Below are positions 9,219-19,189 of a stretch of DNA of 64,000 bases, one piece after another. Position 1 is the stretch's first letter. Every line of letters starts with the position of its first letter. The position numbers and the translations under genes were made by a program. This DNA is from Solirubrobacteraceae bacterium (GTDB lineage Bacteria; Actinomycetota; Thermoleophilia; Solirubrobacterales; Solirubrobacteraceae): positions 124,001 to 188,000 of the forward strand of contig JAPSGI010000007.1 in NCBI GenBank assembly GCA_031177685.1. The letters run 5' to 3'. The notes beneath the pieces are model-generated. The model was given only the letters and a program-made list of their open reading frames with translations, made no database searches and was not told the DNA's origin.

Positions 9219-9899
9219 GGCGCGCTGGCCCAGGGGATCGCGGACGCGCTGGACGAGCTGGACGGCGACGAGGCGCTGCGCGTCGGCGTGCTCACCGGCG
9301 CCGGCAAGGGCTTCTCCTCGGGCATGGACCTCAAGGCGTTCGTGGCCGGCGAGCGCCCCTATGTGGACGACCGCGGCTTCGCGGGGATCACGCAGCGCAG
9401 CTCGCGCAAGCCGCTGATCGCCGCGATCGAGGGCTTCGCGGTGGCCGGCGGATTCGAGATCGCCCTGTCCTGCGACCTGATCGTGGCGGCCCGGGGCGCG
9501 CGCCTGGGCATCCCGGAGGTCAAGCGGTCGCTGGTGGCCGCCGCCGGCGCGCTCATCCGCCTGCCCCGCCGGATTCCCTACCACCTGGCGATGGAGCTGG
9601 CGCTCACCGGCGACCCGATCGACGCCGAGCGCGCCCACGAGCTCGGCCTGGTCAACCGCCTGGCCGACCCGGGCGCCGTGCTCGACGAGGCGCTGGAGCT
9701 GGCGGCCGCCATCGTGCGCAACGGACCGCTGGCCCTCATGGCTTCCAAGGAGATCGTGCAGTCCGCGCTCGACTGGACGGAGGCCGAGGCGTGGCAGAAG
9801 CAGGGCGCGATCGCCGGCCCGGTGATGGTGTCCGAGGACGCCCGCGAGGGCGCCACGGCCTTCGCCGAGAAGCGCGACCCGGTCTGGAAGGGCCGCTAG
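9129..9899 (+). CDS. enoyl-CoA hydratase/isomerase (crotonase)
   Basis: GAGKGFSSGMDLKAF...AAIEGFAVAGGFEIALSCDLIVAARGARLGIPEVK. Confidence 0.92.
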   Translation: MAGEPAVLTERREEILLVTLNRPDARNAVNGALAQGIADALDELDGDEALRVGVLTGAGKGFSSGMDLKAFVAGERPYVDDRGFAGITQRSSRKPLIAAIEGFAVAGGFEIALSCDLIVAARGARLGIPEVKRSLVAAAGALIRLPRRIPYHLAMELALTGDPIDAERAHELGLVNRLADPGAVLDEALELAAAIVRNGPLALMASKEIVQSALDWTEAEAWQKQGAIAGPVMVSEDAREGATAFAEKRDPVWKGR

Positions 9900-10321
9900 G
9901 CCTCCTCGCCCCAGGCGGTCACGACCAGCGAGCGAGCGCCGCCGTGGTCGCGGTGCTCGCACAGGTAGATGCCCTGCCACGTGCCCAGCGCGGGGCGGCC
10001 GTCGATGACCGGGAAGGAGACCGACGGGCCCAGCAGCGAGGCCTTGACGTGCGCTGGCATGTCGTCGGGACCCTCCAGCGTGTGCGAGAAGTCACCCCAA
10101 CCGTCGGGGACGGCGTGCGTGAACCACGTCTCGAAGTCGCGACGCACGTCGGGCGAGGCGTTCTCGTTGAGCGTCAGCGAGGCGGACGTGTGGCGGACGA
10201 ACACGTGCACGATCCCCACGCGCAGCGCGCGCAGCTCGGGCACCGCCTCCAGCACCTCGCCGGTCACCAGGTGGAAGCCGCGGGGGCGCGGGCGCAGCTC
10301 GACGTCGCGCTGGAGCCACAT
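9896..10321 (-). CDS. YjbQ-family (UPF0047) protein
   Basis: FVRHTSASLTLNENASPDVRRDFETWF...ALGTWQGIYLCEHRDHGGARSLVVT. Confidence 0.9.
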   Translation of the reverse strand: MWLQRDVELRPRPRGFHLVTGEVLEAVPELRALRVGIVHVFVRHTSASLTLNENASPDVRRDFETWFTHAVPDGWGDFSHTLEGPDDMPAHVKASLLGPSVSFPVIDGRPALGTWQGIYLCEHRDHGGARSLVVTAWGEEA

Positions 10322-10648
10322 CTAGCCCGGGATCCTCACACGTCGCAGGTCCACCCGCGCGCCGCGGAACGGAACCCCCTCCGCCTCCAGCCGGCGCCGC
10401 TGCCGCGCGCCCTTGGCCAGCGTCCCGTCGGCCCGCACCACCCGCCACCACGGCACCGAGTCGTCATCGCAGCGCGACAGAGCCGAGCCCGCGAACCGCG
10501 GCGCGCCCGGCGACACGTCTCCGTACGTGCGCACGAACCCCGGCGGGATCGCCCGGATCCGCTCCAGCACCCGCCGCTCGCGCGCGCGTCCCTCGTAACG
10601 ATCGGGTGTCGATTCCGCTGCGCGATGCGTCGTAGCGTCCATGTCCAT
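10322..10648 (-). CDS. MGMT-family alkyltransferase-like (ATL) protein lacking the active-site Cys
   Basis: IPPGFVRTYGDVS...VPWWRVVRADGTLAKG; the PCHRV box is replaced by PWWRV. Start overlaps the divergent ORF, so the true start may be internal. Confidence 0.8.
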   Translation of the reverse strand: MDMDATTHRAAESTPDRYEGRARERRVLERIRAIPPGFVRTYGDVSPGAPRFAGSALSRCDDDSVPWWRVVRADGTLAKGARQRRRLEAEGVPFRGARVDLRRVRIPG

Positions 10649-10922
10649 GGCGCAGAGTCTCGAGCAGCTGGCCTACGAGCTCTCCGTGGCCTCCATCTCG
10701 CAGCAGCAGGCACGCGAGACGGAGCTTCGGAGCCGAACCGTCCTGGTGCGGCTGGCACGCTGGTACACCGCCGCTGTTGCCTTCGTCGGGCTCGAGATCT
10801 TGCTTTGGACCGTCAGCGTGAAACCGAACCCGCCGCCGAAGATGCCGAAGGTGCCGCCGCCCGGGTTCGGGTTCCCGGAGAAGCCCGGCAGCATTCCCGG
10901 CGACCCCATGCGGTCGCGTTAG
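10641..10922 (+). CDS. hypothetical single-TM protein with Pro-rich tail
   Basis: ORF with TM WYTAAVAFVGLEILLWTVSV. Confidence 0.5.
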   Translation: MSMAQSLEQLAYELSVASISQQQARETELRSRTVLVRLARWYTAAVAFVGLEILLWTVSVKPNPPPKMPKVPPPGFGFPEKPGSIPGDPMRSR

Positions 10923-13900
10923 CGCAGGCCCGGGGCGGCCTTCGGGAACATCGAGACCGGGATCTTCAGGTTGAGCGCCGTGGAGATGATCCGGTTCTGC
11001 TCGCCGATGTGGGCGGCGGGGTAGCCCTCGCCCGGGGAGGCGCGCTCCGGGCGCCCGATGTACCCGAACGAGATGTCGTCGGGGAGGATCTGCATCAGCC
11101 GCGGGGACATGAACGCGCGCGCGCCCATGTTGCGCGGCTCCTCCTGGACCCACACGACCTCCTCGAGGTTCGGGTAGGACTCGATCAGCTCCAGGATCTG
11201 CGCCTGGGGGAACGGGTAGAGCAGCTCGACGCGTCCGACGGCGAGCCCCTGATTGCCCTCCCGCGCCGGCGACCCGACGAGGTCGTAGAAGATCTTGCCG
11301 GTGCACAGGATCAGCCGCTTGACCTGGTCGGCGTCGACCCGCGGCTCGCCCAGCACCGGGTAGAACTGGGTGTCGGACAGGTGCTCGATGCGGTTGGTCG
11401 CCTGCGGCAGGCGCAGCAGCGACTTCGGCGTCATGACCACCAGCGGACGCTGCTTGGCGATCCGCGCCTGGCGGCGCAGCAGATGGAAGTACTGGGCCGG
11501 CGTGGTCAGGTTGGCCACGCGGATGTTGCCCTCCGCGGCCAGCGTGAGGAAGCGCTCCAGCCGCGCACTGGAGTGCTCGGGGCCCGAGCCCTCGTAGCCG
11601 TGGGGCAGCAGGAGCGTGATCCGCGACGTCTGCCCCCACTTGGCCAGGCCCGAGACGATGAACTGGTCGATGATCACCTGCGCGCCGTTGACGAAGTCGC
11701 CGAACTGGGCCTCCCACAGCACCAGCGTCTCGGGCGCCTCCTGCGAGTAGCCGTACTCGAAGCCCAGGCAGGCGACCTCCGAGAGCGGGGAGTTGTGGAT
11801 CTCCATCGGGGCCAGCGCGCCCGGCAGCTCCTGGATCGGCGAGAAGCGCTGACCGGTCTTGGAGTCGTGCAGGACCATGTGGCGCTGCGAGAAGGTCCCG
11901 CGCTCCACGTCCTGCCCGGTGAGCCGGATCGGGATCTCCTCGGTGAGCAGGGACGCGAAGGCCAGCGCCTCGGCATGCGACCAGTCGATGCCGCCGTCCG
12001 GGCCCAGCGCCTCGCGGCGGCGCTCCAGCTGCTTGACCAGCTTCGGGTGCACGCTGAAGCCATCGGGGACGTGCAGCAGCTCCTCGTTGAGGGTCCGCAG
12101 GCGCTCGGCCGACACCGCGGTCGACACCTCCGGGCTCGGCGAGCGGTCCAGCTCGTACTGGCCGGTCGTGTGCTCGACCTGCTGCGAGGCCTCGATCGTG
12201 CGCTTGAGGTCCTGGTGCATCCCCGTGAGGCGGTCCCAGACCTCCTGGTCGAGCGCGTCGGCCTCCTCCTTGCTGACCGTCCCCTCCTCGATCAGGCGCT
12301 TGCAGTACAGCTCGCGCACGCGCGGATGCGTCTTGATGTTGGCGTACATCGCGGGTTGGGTGTAGGCGGGCTCGTCGGCCTCGTTGTGGCCGTAGCGGCG
12401 GTAGCCGATGAGGTCGATGACGACGTCGCGCCCGAACTCCTGGCGGAAGGCGAAGGCCAGGCGCACCGCGGCGATGCACGCCGCCACGTCGTCGGCGTTG
12501 ACGTGGATGATCGGCACGTCGAAGCCCTTCGCCAGGTCCGAGGCCCACCGCGTCGAACGGCCCTCGTGCGGCGTCGTCGTGAAGCCCACCTGGTTGTTCT
12601 GGATCAGGTGGACCGTGCCACCGACCTTGTAGCCCTCGATGCCCTGGAGGTTCAGCGTCTCGGCCACCACGCCCTGCCCGGGGAAGGCCGCGTCGCCGTG
12701 CAGGACGATCGGGACGGCGGCGTTGGAGTCGCGGTGGGCGTGCGGCCCCTGACGGGTCGTCTGCGCGGCGCGCGCCGCGCCCGCGACGACCGGGTCCACG
12801 AACTCCAGGTGCGAAGGGTTGCTCTCCAGCACCACCTTCACCGAGTCGCCGTCGGGCAGCTGGTAGGAGCCCTCGGCGCCGTGGTGGTACTTCACGTCTC
12901 CCGTGCCGCCCTGCGGCAGCGTGGTGACCGCCTCCAGCGTGGAGGCGCCCTCGAACTCCGCGAAGATCGTGTCGTAGGGACGGCCCAGGTTGTGCGCCAG
13001 CACGTTGAGCCGCCCGCGGTGCGCCATGCCGATGACGACCTCGCGCGCGCCCTGCGAGGCCGAGAGCTGGATCAGCTCGTCGAGCATCGGGACCGTCATG
13101 TCCAGCCCCTCGACCGAGAACTGCTTCTGACCCAGGTAGGCCTTGTGCATGAAGCGCTCGAGCGCGTCCACCTCGGTGAGCCGCTTGAGCAGCGCCCGGT
13201 TCTCCTCGTTGGTCAGCGGCTTGCGGAACGTCCCGGACTCGACCTTCTCGCGCAGCCAGACGCGCTGGCGGTGGCTGGAGATGTGCTCGATCTCGTAGGC
13301 GATGGGGCCGCAGTAGGTCTCGCGCAGGTGCGGGAGCGCGTCGGCCAGCGTGGCGCCCGGGACGTACATGCGCAGGATGGACGCCGGGAGCTGCGCCATC
13401 AGCTCCGGGGTCAGGCCGAGCGGCTCGGGGTCGAGCGCGGGGTCGCCCTTGGGCTCGGAGCCCAGCGGGTCCAGCCGCGCGGCGAGGTGGCCGTGGGTGC
13501 GGTGGGCCTTGAGCAGCGACGTCGCCGCCTGCACCGCCTGCAGCATCTCGTCGCTGGGCACGCCGGCGGCCGGCGCGGGCACGGCGCGCGCCGCGGCGGC
13601 GGCGGCCGCGGGCGCCGGCGGGCTCGGCGCGGGGCCGAGCTTGACGCCGAGCGCGCCGAAGACGTCCTCGTAGAAGCCGTGCTCGCCGCGCAGGTACTCC
13701 TCGACCACGGCGAGGAAGCGGCCCGACTCGGCGCCCTGGATGACACGGTGGTCGTACGTCGAGGTCATGGTCATGACCTTCTCGGCGCCGACCATGTCGC
13801 CGATGCTCGCCAGGCCCGGCGGGTAGCCGATCGAGCCGGTGGCGACGATCGTCCCCTGGCCGGGCATCAGCCGCGGGACCGAGGCGATCGTCCCGATGCC

Positions 13901-15235
13901 GCCCGGGTTGGTGAGCGAGACGTTGGCGCCAGAGAGATCGTCGACGACTAAGCCACCTGAGCGAGCGCGGGCGATCAGGTCGTCGAAGGCCTCGACGAAG
14001 GCCTCGAAGCTCAGCGCGCCCGCGTTGCGGATCACCGGCACCATCAGCGTCCGGCTGCCGTCCTTCTTCTCCACGTCCACGGCGATCCCGAGGTTGACCT
14101 GGCCGTCGTCGACGCGGTGCGGCTTGCCGTCGCGCTCCTCGAAGTGGTGGGCCATCACCGGCATCTCCTCGGTCGCCGCCTTGGCGATCGCGTAGGCGAT
14201 GAGGTGCGTGAACGACACGCGCTGGCCCGCGGCCTTGAGCTCCTTGCGGCGCGCGTCCATCGCGGTGACGGCGATCGTGCGAAACGACGTGGCGGTCGGA
14301 ATCGACCGGCTCTCGTCCATGTAGCGGGCGAGCATGGCCGCTCCGCCGCGCAGCGCCTGCACCTTGCCTTCGTGCGGCACGACCGGGGCGCTGGTCTTGC
14401 CGTTGCCCGCGGCGGCCGCCAGGACGTCGGCCTTGGAGATCCGCCCGCCCGGGCCGGACCCCTCGATTCCCGCGAGGTCGATGCCGTGCTCGGCCGCCGC
14501 GCGGCGCGCCACGGGCGTGGCCGGGGCGCCGTCCTCGCGCGGCGCGGCAGGCGCGGCCGGCTCGGCAGCCGGCTCGCTCGGCACCTCCGCCGCGGCGCCG
14601 ACCTCCATACGCGCGATCGTCTCGCCGACCCCCACCGTGGCGCCCTCCTCGGCCAGGATCTCGGTCAGCGTGCCGGACGCCGGCGCGGGCAGCTCGACGT
14701 CGACCTTGTCCGTGGAGATCTCCACGATGGTCTCGTCGGCGGCGACCGCCTCGCCGGGCCGCTTGCGCCACTCGAGGATCGTGCCCTCGGTCACCGACTC
14801 GCCCGCCTGCGGAGTGACGATGTCCACGACCTTGCCGGTCGCGCCCGGCGCGCCGCCGTTGCCGGTGGCGAGCTGGTCGGACTCCTCGTCCGCGGCCTCC
14901 TCCTGCGCCCGGGTGCCGGCCACCGGGTCGGCGCCCTCCGACTGGACCTCGGCGTCGCGCGACGTCACCGGGACCGCCTCGGCTCCGTTCGTCGCGATCT
15001 CGGCCAGGAGCTGGCCGACCTCGACGGTGTCCCCCTCGGCGACGTGGATCTTCGACACGGTTCCCGCGACCGGCGCGGGAACCTCCGCGTCGACCTTGTC
15101 CGTGGAGATCTCGACGAGCGTGTCGTCGGCGGCGACCTCGTCGCCGACCTGCTTGTGCCACTCCAGGACGGTCCCCTCGGTCACCGACTCGCCCATCGCG
15201 GGCATCGTGACCTCGATGGTTGTCCCGACCGCCAT
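10919..15235 (-). CDS. kgd: multifunctional 2-oxoglutarate dehydrogenase: two lipoyl domains + PSBD + E2 + E1
   Basis: Two lipoyl motifs STDKVDAEVPAP and STDKVDVELPAP; PSBD ATPVARRAAAEHGIDLAGIEGSGPGGRISKADV; E2 YDHRVIQGAESGRFL; E1 GMAHRGRLNVLAH...HGDAAFPGQGVVAETLNL. Confidence 0.93.
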   Translation of the reverse strand: MAVGTTIEVTMPAMGESVTEGTVLEWHKQVGDEVAADDTLVEISTDKVDAEVPAPVAGTVSKIHVAEGDTVEVGQLLAEIATNGAEAVPVTSRDAEVQSEGADPVAGTRAQEEAADEESDQLATGNGGAPGATGKVVDIVTPQAGESVTEGTILEWRKRPGEAVAADETIVEISTDKVDVELPAPASGTLTEILAEEGATVGVGETIARMEVGAAAEVPSEPAAEPAAPAAPREDGAPATPVARRAAAEHGIDLAGIEGSGPGGRISKADVLAAAAGNGKTSAPVVPHEGKVQALRGGAAMLARYMDESRSIPTATSFRTIAVTAMDARRKELKAAGQRVSFTHLIAYAIAKAATEEMPVMAHHFEERDGKPHRVDDGQVNLGIAVDVEKKDGSRTLMVPVIRNAGALSFEAFVEAFDDLIARARSGGLVVDDLSGANVSLTNPGGIGTIASVPRLMPGQGTIVATGSIGYPPGLASIGDMVGAEKVMTMTSTYDHRVIQGAESGRFLAVVEEYLRGEHGFYEDVFGALGVKLGPAPSPPAPAAAAAAARAVPAPAAGVPSDEMLQAVQAATSLLKAHRTHGHLAARLDPLGSEPKGDPALDPEPLGLTPELMAQLPASILRMYVPGATLADALPHLRETYCGPIAYEIEHISSHRQRVWLREKVESGTFRKPLTNEENRALLKRLTEVDALERFMHKAYLGQKQFSVEGLDMTVPMLDELIQLSASQGAREVVIGMAHRGRLNVLAHNLGRPYDTIFAEFEGASTLEAVTTLPQGGTGDVKYHHGAEGSYQLPDGDSVKVVLESNPSHLEFVDPVVAGAARAAQTTRQGPHAHRDSNAAVPIVLHGDAAFPGQGVVAETLNLQGIEGYKVGGTVHLIQNNQVGFTTTPHEGRSTRWASDLAKGFDVPIIHVNADDVAACIAAVRLAFAFRQEFGRDVVIDLIGYRRYGHNEADEPAYTQPAMYANIKTHPRVRELYCKRLIEEGTVSKEEADALDQEVWDRLTGMHQDLKRTIEASQQVEHTTGQYELDRSPSPEVSTAVSAERLRTLNEELLHVPDGFSVHPKLVKQLERRREALGPDGGIDWSHAEALAFASLLTEEIPIRLTGQDVERGTFSQRHMVLHDSKTGQRFSPIQELPGALAPMEIHNSPLSEVACLGFEYGYSQEAPETLVLWEAQFGDFVNGAQVIIDQFIVSGLAKWGQTSRITLLLPHGYEGSGPEHSSARLERFLTLAAEGNIRVANLTTPAQYFHLLRRQARIAKQRPLVVMTPKSLLRLPQATNRIEHLSDTQFYPVLGEPRVDADQVKRLILCTGKIFYDLVGSPAREGNQGLAVGRVELLYPFPQAQILELIESYPNLEEVVWVQEEPRNMGARAFMSPRLMQILPDDISFGYIGRPERASPGEGYPAAHIGEQNRIISTALNLKIPVSMFPKAAPGLR

Positions 15236-15246
15236 TTTGCCCGAGT

Positions 15247-15552
15247 CTAGCGGTGCCCTGGGGCCAGGGCCGCAAGGCGCCGCCTACGGCTCTCCACCAC
15301 GAACCCGGCCGTGCCCGCGAACGGGCCGACGCCGCCGACGACGGTCACCACGACGGCCAGCCAGAACGGGATCGCGCGGACGCGCACGGCGACCAGGCAC
15401 AGGAGCGAGAGCGCGATCCACAGGCACCCGTGCGCCCAGCCGCAGACGGTCGTCTCGGCGTCGTAGCCGGGCGCCAGCCAGAAGAACAGCAGCGCGCTGA
15501 AGATCGCCGAATTGGCGAAGGACATGGCGCGCAGCAGCGAGAACAGGTTCAC
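15247..15552 (-). CDS. DUF3817-like integral membrane protein
   Basis: Multi-TM 101-aa ORF containing CGWAHGCLW and GGVGPFAGTAGFVVE. Confidence 0.75.
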   Translation of the reverse strand: MNLFSLLRAMSFANSAIFSALLFFWLAPGYDAETTVCGWAHGCLWIALSLLCLVAVRVRAIPFWLAVVVTVVGGVGPFAGTAGFVVESRRRRLAALAPGHR

Positions 15553-15584
15553 GCCGCCATTCTGTCGCGGCTAGGCTGGCGGCC

Positions 15585-15971
15585 ATGTCCCCCTACACAC
15601 TCAGGAACCTCGCGGAGGTAGAGGACTCGGCCCAGAAGTTCGGCTTCGGCGAGCTCGGAGAGGTGCGCTTCGCCACCGAGGCGCTGGAGACCGCCGACAC
15701 CGGCTTCAGCCTGCATCGCCTCAACCCCGGCCGCCGGCAGGCCTTCGGCCACCGCCACGAGGACGCGGAGGAGGTCTACGTGGTGATCGCGGGGTCAGGG
15801 CGCGTCCGCCTCGACGACGAGGTGGTCGAGCTCGGCCGCCTGGACGCCATCCGCGTCGACTCCGGGGTGACGCGCGCCTTCGAGGCGGGTCCGGACGGCA
15901 TGGAGTTCCTGGTGTTCGGCCCCCGCCGCGACGGCGACGGCGAGCTGGTGCACGGCTGGTGGAGCGACTGA
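15585..15971 (+). CDS. cupin domain protein
   Basis: FGHRHEDAEEVYVVIAGSGRVRLDDEVVELG. Confidence 0.8.
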   Translation: MSPYTLRNLAEVEDSAQKFGFGELGEVRFATEALETADTGFSLHRLNPGRRQAFGHRHEDAEEVYVVIAGSGRVRLDDEVVELGRLDAIRVDSGVTRAFEAGPDGMEFLVFGPRRDGDGELVHGWWSD

Positions 15972-15972
15972 G

Positions 15973-16938
15973 CTACCGGCGGTACACGTAGATCCGCTCG
16001 CCCCGGCGCACCCAGCGGTAGATCGTCAGGGCGTCGGCCAGCGGGACGCGCAGGCAGCAGTGGCTGTAGGGGTAGACCGGCACCGCGAAGTACCCGTGGA
16101 TGCCGCACGCCGGACGCGTGGGCTTCGTCTTCTTGTCCCGCGTGAAGTAGACGGTGTGCAGCATCTTGCGCGAGTTCAGGCCCCGCTCCTTGCGCCAGAA
16201 CCGGTACACGCCCAGTGGGGTCTTGAAGCGCGGGCGCCCCGAGGAGGTGTGGTAGACCCGGACGACCTTCCCGCCGGGCTCGACCAGGGCGAGCACCTGC
16301 CGCGTCAGGTCGGCCTCCACGTGGCGCCCGGCGCGCGGGAAGCGTGCGGCGTAGGCGCCGCGTCCCTCCATCGCTGCGCGGAAGACGGCGGCCGACGCGG
16401 CTCCCACGCGCGCGATGCGCAGGACCTTGCGGTAGGCGATCACGGCGTTGGACGTGTGGGCGTCGTGGACGCCTGTGAGGCGCACGGCGTAGCCGAGCGC
16501 GGCGAGTTGGCGCTGCAGCCAGCGCACGCGGACGCCCCGCGCGCCGGCGCGCGAGCCGGGTTCCATGACCCTCACCGCGGTGGCGGCCGAGTCGCCCGCG
16601 GCCGGCGTGCCACCGGGCGGGGTCAGCTGCGCCCGCACCGTCAGCGCTCCTGGCGGCACGACGACCGACCCGCTCGCCTGGCCGGACCCGCTGACGGGCT
16701 CCTGGACGGTGCCTAGCGTCCGCCCGCGCTGGACGAAGGCGAGGGTCAGCGTCGACCCCGGGAGCGCGCCCGACACCCGCGCCACCGCGCCGATCGGCTC
16801 GCCGCCCAGCGCGACCACCCGGCGCTCGAACGGCTGCGTCCCGCTCGTCTCGAGCGTCACGTCCGCCGCGGACGCCGAGGCGGGCAGCCCGAGCGCCGCG
16901 AGCCCCGCCGCGACGACGACAGATCCGCGAAGCCTCAT
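15973..16938 (-). CDS. secreted L,D-transpeptidase with peptidoglycan-binding domain
   Basis: Signal peptide; PGSRAGARGVRVRWLQRQLAALGY; catalytic region GIHGYF...YSHCCLRVPLADA. Confidence 0.85.
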   Translation of the reverse strand: MRLRGSVVVAAGLAALGLPASASAADVTLETSGTQPFERRVVALGGEPIGAVARVSGALPGSTLTLAFVQRGRTLGTVQEPVSGSGQASGSVVVPPGALTVRAQLTPPGGTPAAGDSAATAVRVMEPGSRAGARGVRVRWLQRQLAALGYAVRLTGVHDAHTSNAVIAYRKVLRIARVGAASAAVFRAAMEGRGAYAARFPRAGRHVEADLTRQVLALVEPGGKVVRVYHTSSGRPRFKTPLGVYRFWRKERGLNSRKMLHTVYFTRDKKTKPTRPACGIHGYFAVPVYPYSHCCLRVPLADALTIYRWVRRGERIYVYRR

Positions 16939-16976
16939 GCACCCCAAGTAATGCACACGCCGCATCCGCCCCGTCT

Positions 16977-17816
16977 TCAGGCCGCGGCGCGGTCCACCGG
17001 ACCGGCGCGCGCGGCCAGGGCCACGGCGCGCGTCTGCCGGCCCAGGACCAGCGAGGGCGCGTCGCGCAGCAGCGGGAGGGTCAGCGCGGCGGCGGCCGGC
17101 CGCACGGCGGCGATCGTGAGTCCGTCCACGGCGCGCGACCGGTCGATGCCCGCCATGACGCGCAGGTGCCGCGGGATGGTGGCGATCGCGGCGCTCGCCA
17201 CGATGCGCAGCGGCACCTGGAGAGCCAGCAGGTCGCGGGTCAGCGGCGGGTGCACGACGAACTCGATCGCCTCGCGCGCCGCCTCGCTGATGCACAGCTG
17301 CGGGCGGACCGCCTCGAAGTACTCGCGCATCTGCGCCACCGACGCGGGAACCGTGTCCTGCGGAACGTCGAGCAGCGCGGCCGCCCGGACGCCCTCGGCG
17401 ACGTAGGCGTCCTCGTCCTCGCGCGACAGGCGCCCGCCGTAGGCGCGGTAGGCGGCGAGGAAGGAGTGCCACTCCACGCAGTGCACCCATAGCTGCGTGG
17501 CCGGATCGTCGGCGCTGTAGGGCTGGCCGGTCACCGGATCGATCCCGCGCACACGGCGGTGGACCTGCTTGACGCGCGCCGCGGCGGCGTGGGCGGTCGC
17601 CGTGTCGCCGAACGTGGTGGCGGTGACGTAGTAGGCGGTGCGCCGCAGGCGGTCCAGCGCCCGGCTGCGGTAGTCGCTGTGCTGCGCGACCCCCGCCATG
17701 GCCAGCGGGTGCAGCGACTGGATGATCAGCGCGCGCAGCCCGCCCACGATCGAAACGGGGTGGCCGATCACCCTCCAGGCCACCGACTCCGGGCCGAACA
17801 AGCCCTGGTCGCGCAT
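16977..17816 (-). CDS. DUF2236 / MpaB-family oxygenase-like protein
   Basis: QSLHPLAMAGVAQHSDYRSRALDRLRRTAYYVTATTFGDTATAHAAAARVKQVHRRV. Confidence 0.85.
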   Translation of the reverse strand: MRDQGLFGPESVAWRVIGHPVSIVGGLRALIIQSLHPLAMAGVAQHSDYRSRALDRLRRTAYYVTATTFGDTATAHAAAARVKQVHRRVRGIDPVTGQPYSADDPATQLWVHCVEWHSFLAAYRAYGGRLSREDEDAYVAEGVRAAALLDVPQDTVPASVAQMREYFEAVRPQLCISEAAREAIEFVVHPPLTRDLLALQVPLRIVASAAIATIPRHLRVMAGIDRSRAVDGLTIAAVRPAAAALTLPLLRDAPSLVLGRQTRAVALAARAGPVDRAAA

Positions 17817-17842
17817 GACGCAAGAGTACTCGGGCCCGCGGC

Positions 17843-18490
17843 CTAACCGGCCAGCAGCGTGGCCATCCGGCGCAGCGGCTCGTCGGCCTCGGGCGGCCAG
17901 TCGGCCACGTCGGCGGGCCACCACGCGTGCGCATCGTGCTCCTCGTCCGGCACGACCTCGGCGCCGGGCGGCAGCGCGGCCAGCCCGACGATCAGCACCA
18001 GCCCGCCGGGGATCCGGACCAGCGCCTCGACGGTCAGGCGCTCCGGCGTCACCGACCACTCCTCGTCGAGCTCACGGGTCAGCGTCTCGGCGGGGTTCTC
18101 CCCCACCTCCACCGACCCCCCGGCGCCCAGCGCCCACCGTCCCGCCCAGGTGGCCAGCCAGGCCGCGCGGCGGCCGGCCAGCCAGCGGCCCTGCGCATCG
18201 CGGACCACGCACAGTGCCGACAGGCTGGCCATCGCGTCGTCGCCCAGCCGAACCGACCAGCGGACCGGCTGCAGCTCGAGCTTCAGGCGTGCCGGCGTCG
18301 CCTCCACCCGGCACAGCCGCGCCGCCAGCCCGTCGTGGCTGGGCGATCCCCGCTCGCGCAGCCGCGCGATCGCGCTGTCGGCCGCCGCGCTGGCATCGGC
18401 GTGTGGCTGGTACTCATCGTCCCGCCAGCTCGCGGCTACCTGCGCGGGGTCCCACGGGCCGCGGGCCAGGAGTGCGGGCGGTTGCGACAT
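17843..18490 (-). CDS. NUDIX-like hydrolase
   Basis: [27 protein letters not shown] (Nudix-box-like). Confidence 0.75.
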   Translation of the reverse strand: MSQPPALLARGPWDPAQVAASWRDDEYQPHADASAAADSAIARLRERGSPSHDGLAARLCRVEATPARLKLELQPVRWSVRLGDDAMASLSALCVVRDAQGRWLAGRRAAWLATWAGRWALGAGGSVEVGENPAETLTRELDEEWSVTPERLTVEALVRIPGGLVLIVGLAALPPGAEVVPDEEHDAHAWWPADVADWPPEADEPLRRMATLLAG

Positions 18491-18506
18491 GCCCCCGGCT
18501 GGGCGC

Positions 18507-19157
18507 TTACTCCGCTGCGGTGCCGAGCCCCACCGGGCAGGACACGCCGGTCCCGCCCAGCCCGCAGTAGCCGTTGGGCACCTTGTGCAGGTACTGCTGG
18601 TGGTAGTCCTCGGCGTAGTAGAACGGGCCGGCCGGGGCGATCTCGGTGGTGATCTCGCCGGAGCGCCCCGCGGCGCGCAGGGCGGTGGCGTAGCGGTCGC
18701 GTGAGGCCTCGGCCGCCTCGCGCTGCGCGTCCGACGTGGTGTAGATCGCCGAGCGGTACTGCGTCCCCACGTCGTTGCCCTGGCGCATCCCCTGCGTGGG
18801 GTCGTGGCCCTCCCAGAACGTGCGCAGCAGGTCGTCGTAGGAGACCTGCGCCGGATCGAAGACGACCAGCACCGCCTCGGTGTGACCCGTCCGCGCCGAG
18901 CACACCTCCTCGTACGTCGGGTTGGGCGTGAAGCCGCCCGCGTAGCCGACGGCCGTCGTGTACACGCCGGGCAGCTCCCAGAACAGCCGCTCGGCGCCCC
19001 AGAAGCAGCCCAGGCCGAACACGGCCTGCTCCAGTCCCTCGGGGAACGGCGGCTTCAGCGGTGTCCCCAGCACGGCGTGGCGCTCGGGGACGGGGATCTC
19101 GGTCTCGCGGCCGGGCAGGGCGTCGGCCGGGTCGATCAGGCCGGTCGTGGCGCTCAT
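18507..19157 (-). CDS. msrA: peptide methionine-(S)-S-oxide reductase
   Basis: [12 protein letters not shown]...[27 protein letters not shown]. Confidence 0.95.
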   Translation of the reverse strand: MSATTGLIDPADALPGRETEIPVPERHAVLGTPLKPPFPEGLEQAVFGLGCFWGAERLFWELPGVYTTAVGYAGGFTPNPTYEEVCSARTGHTEAVLVVFDPAQVSYDDLLRTFWEGHDPTQGMRQGNDVGTQYRSAIYTTSDAQREAAEASRDRYATALRAAGRSGEITTEIAPAGPFYYAEDYHQQYLHKVPNGYCGLGGTGVSCPVGLGTAAE

Positions 19158-19189
19158 CAGGCGGACATGTTCACACACGCCCGCGGGCT

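Noticed and set aside
9017-13951. 1644-aa plus-strand ORF in the track
   Set aside because: Shadow reading frame of GC-rich DNA: low-complexity Arg/His/Val composition, antisense to the well-supported Kgd fusion and out of frame with the crotonase
10464-15275. 1603-aa minus-strand ORF
   Set aside because: Alternative frame of the Kgd gene, with Arg/Gly/Pro-rich nonsense composition
15973-16938. SHCCLR instead of SHGC(I/L)R in the L,D-transpeptidase as a novel catalytic site
   Set aside because: Catalytic Cys and His are still present; a G-to-C change next to it is a minor variation
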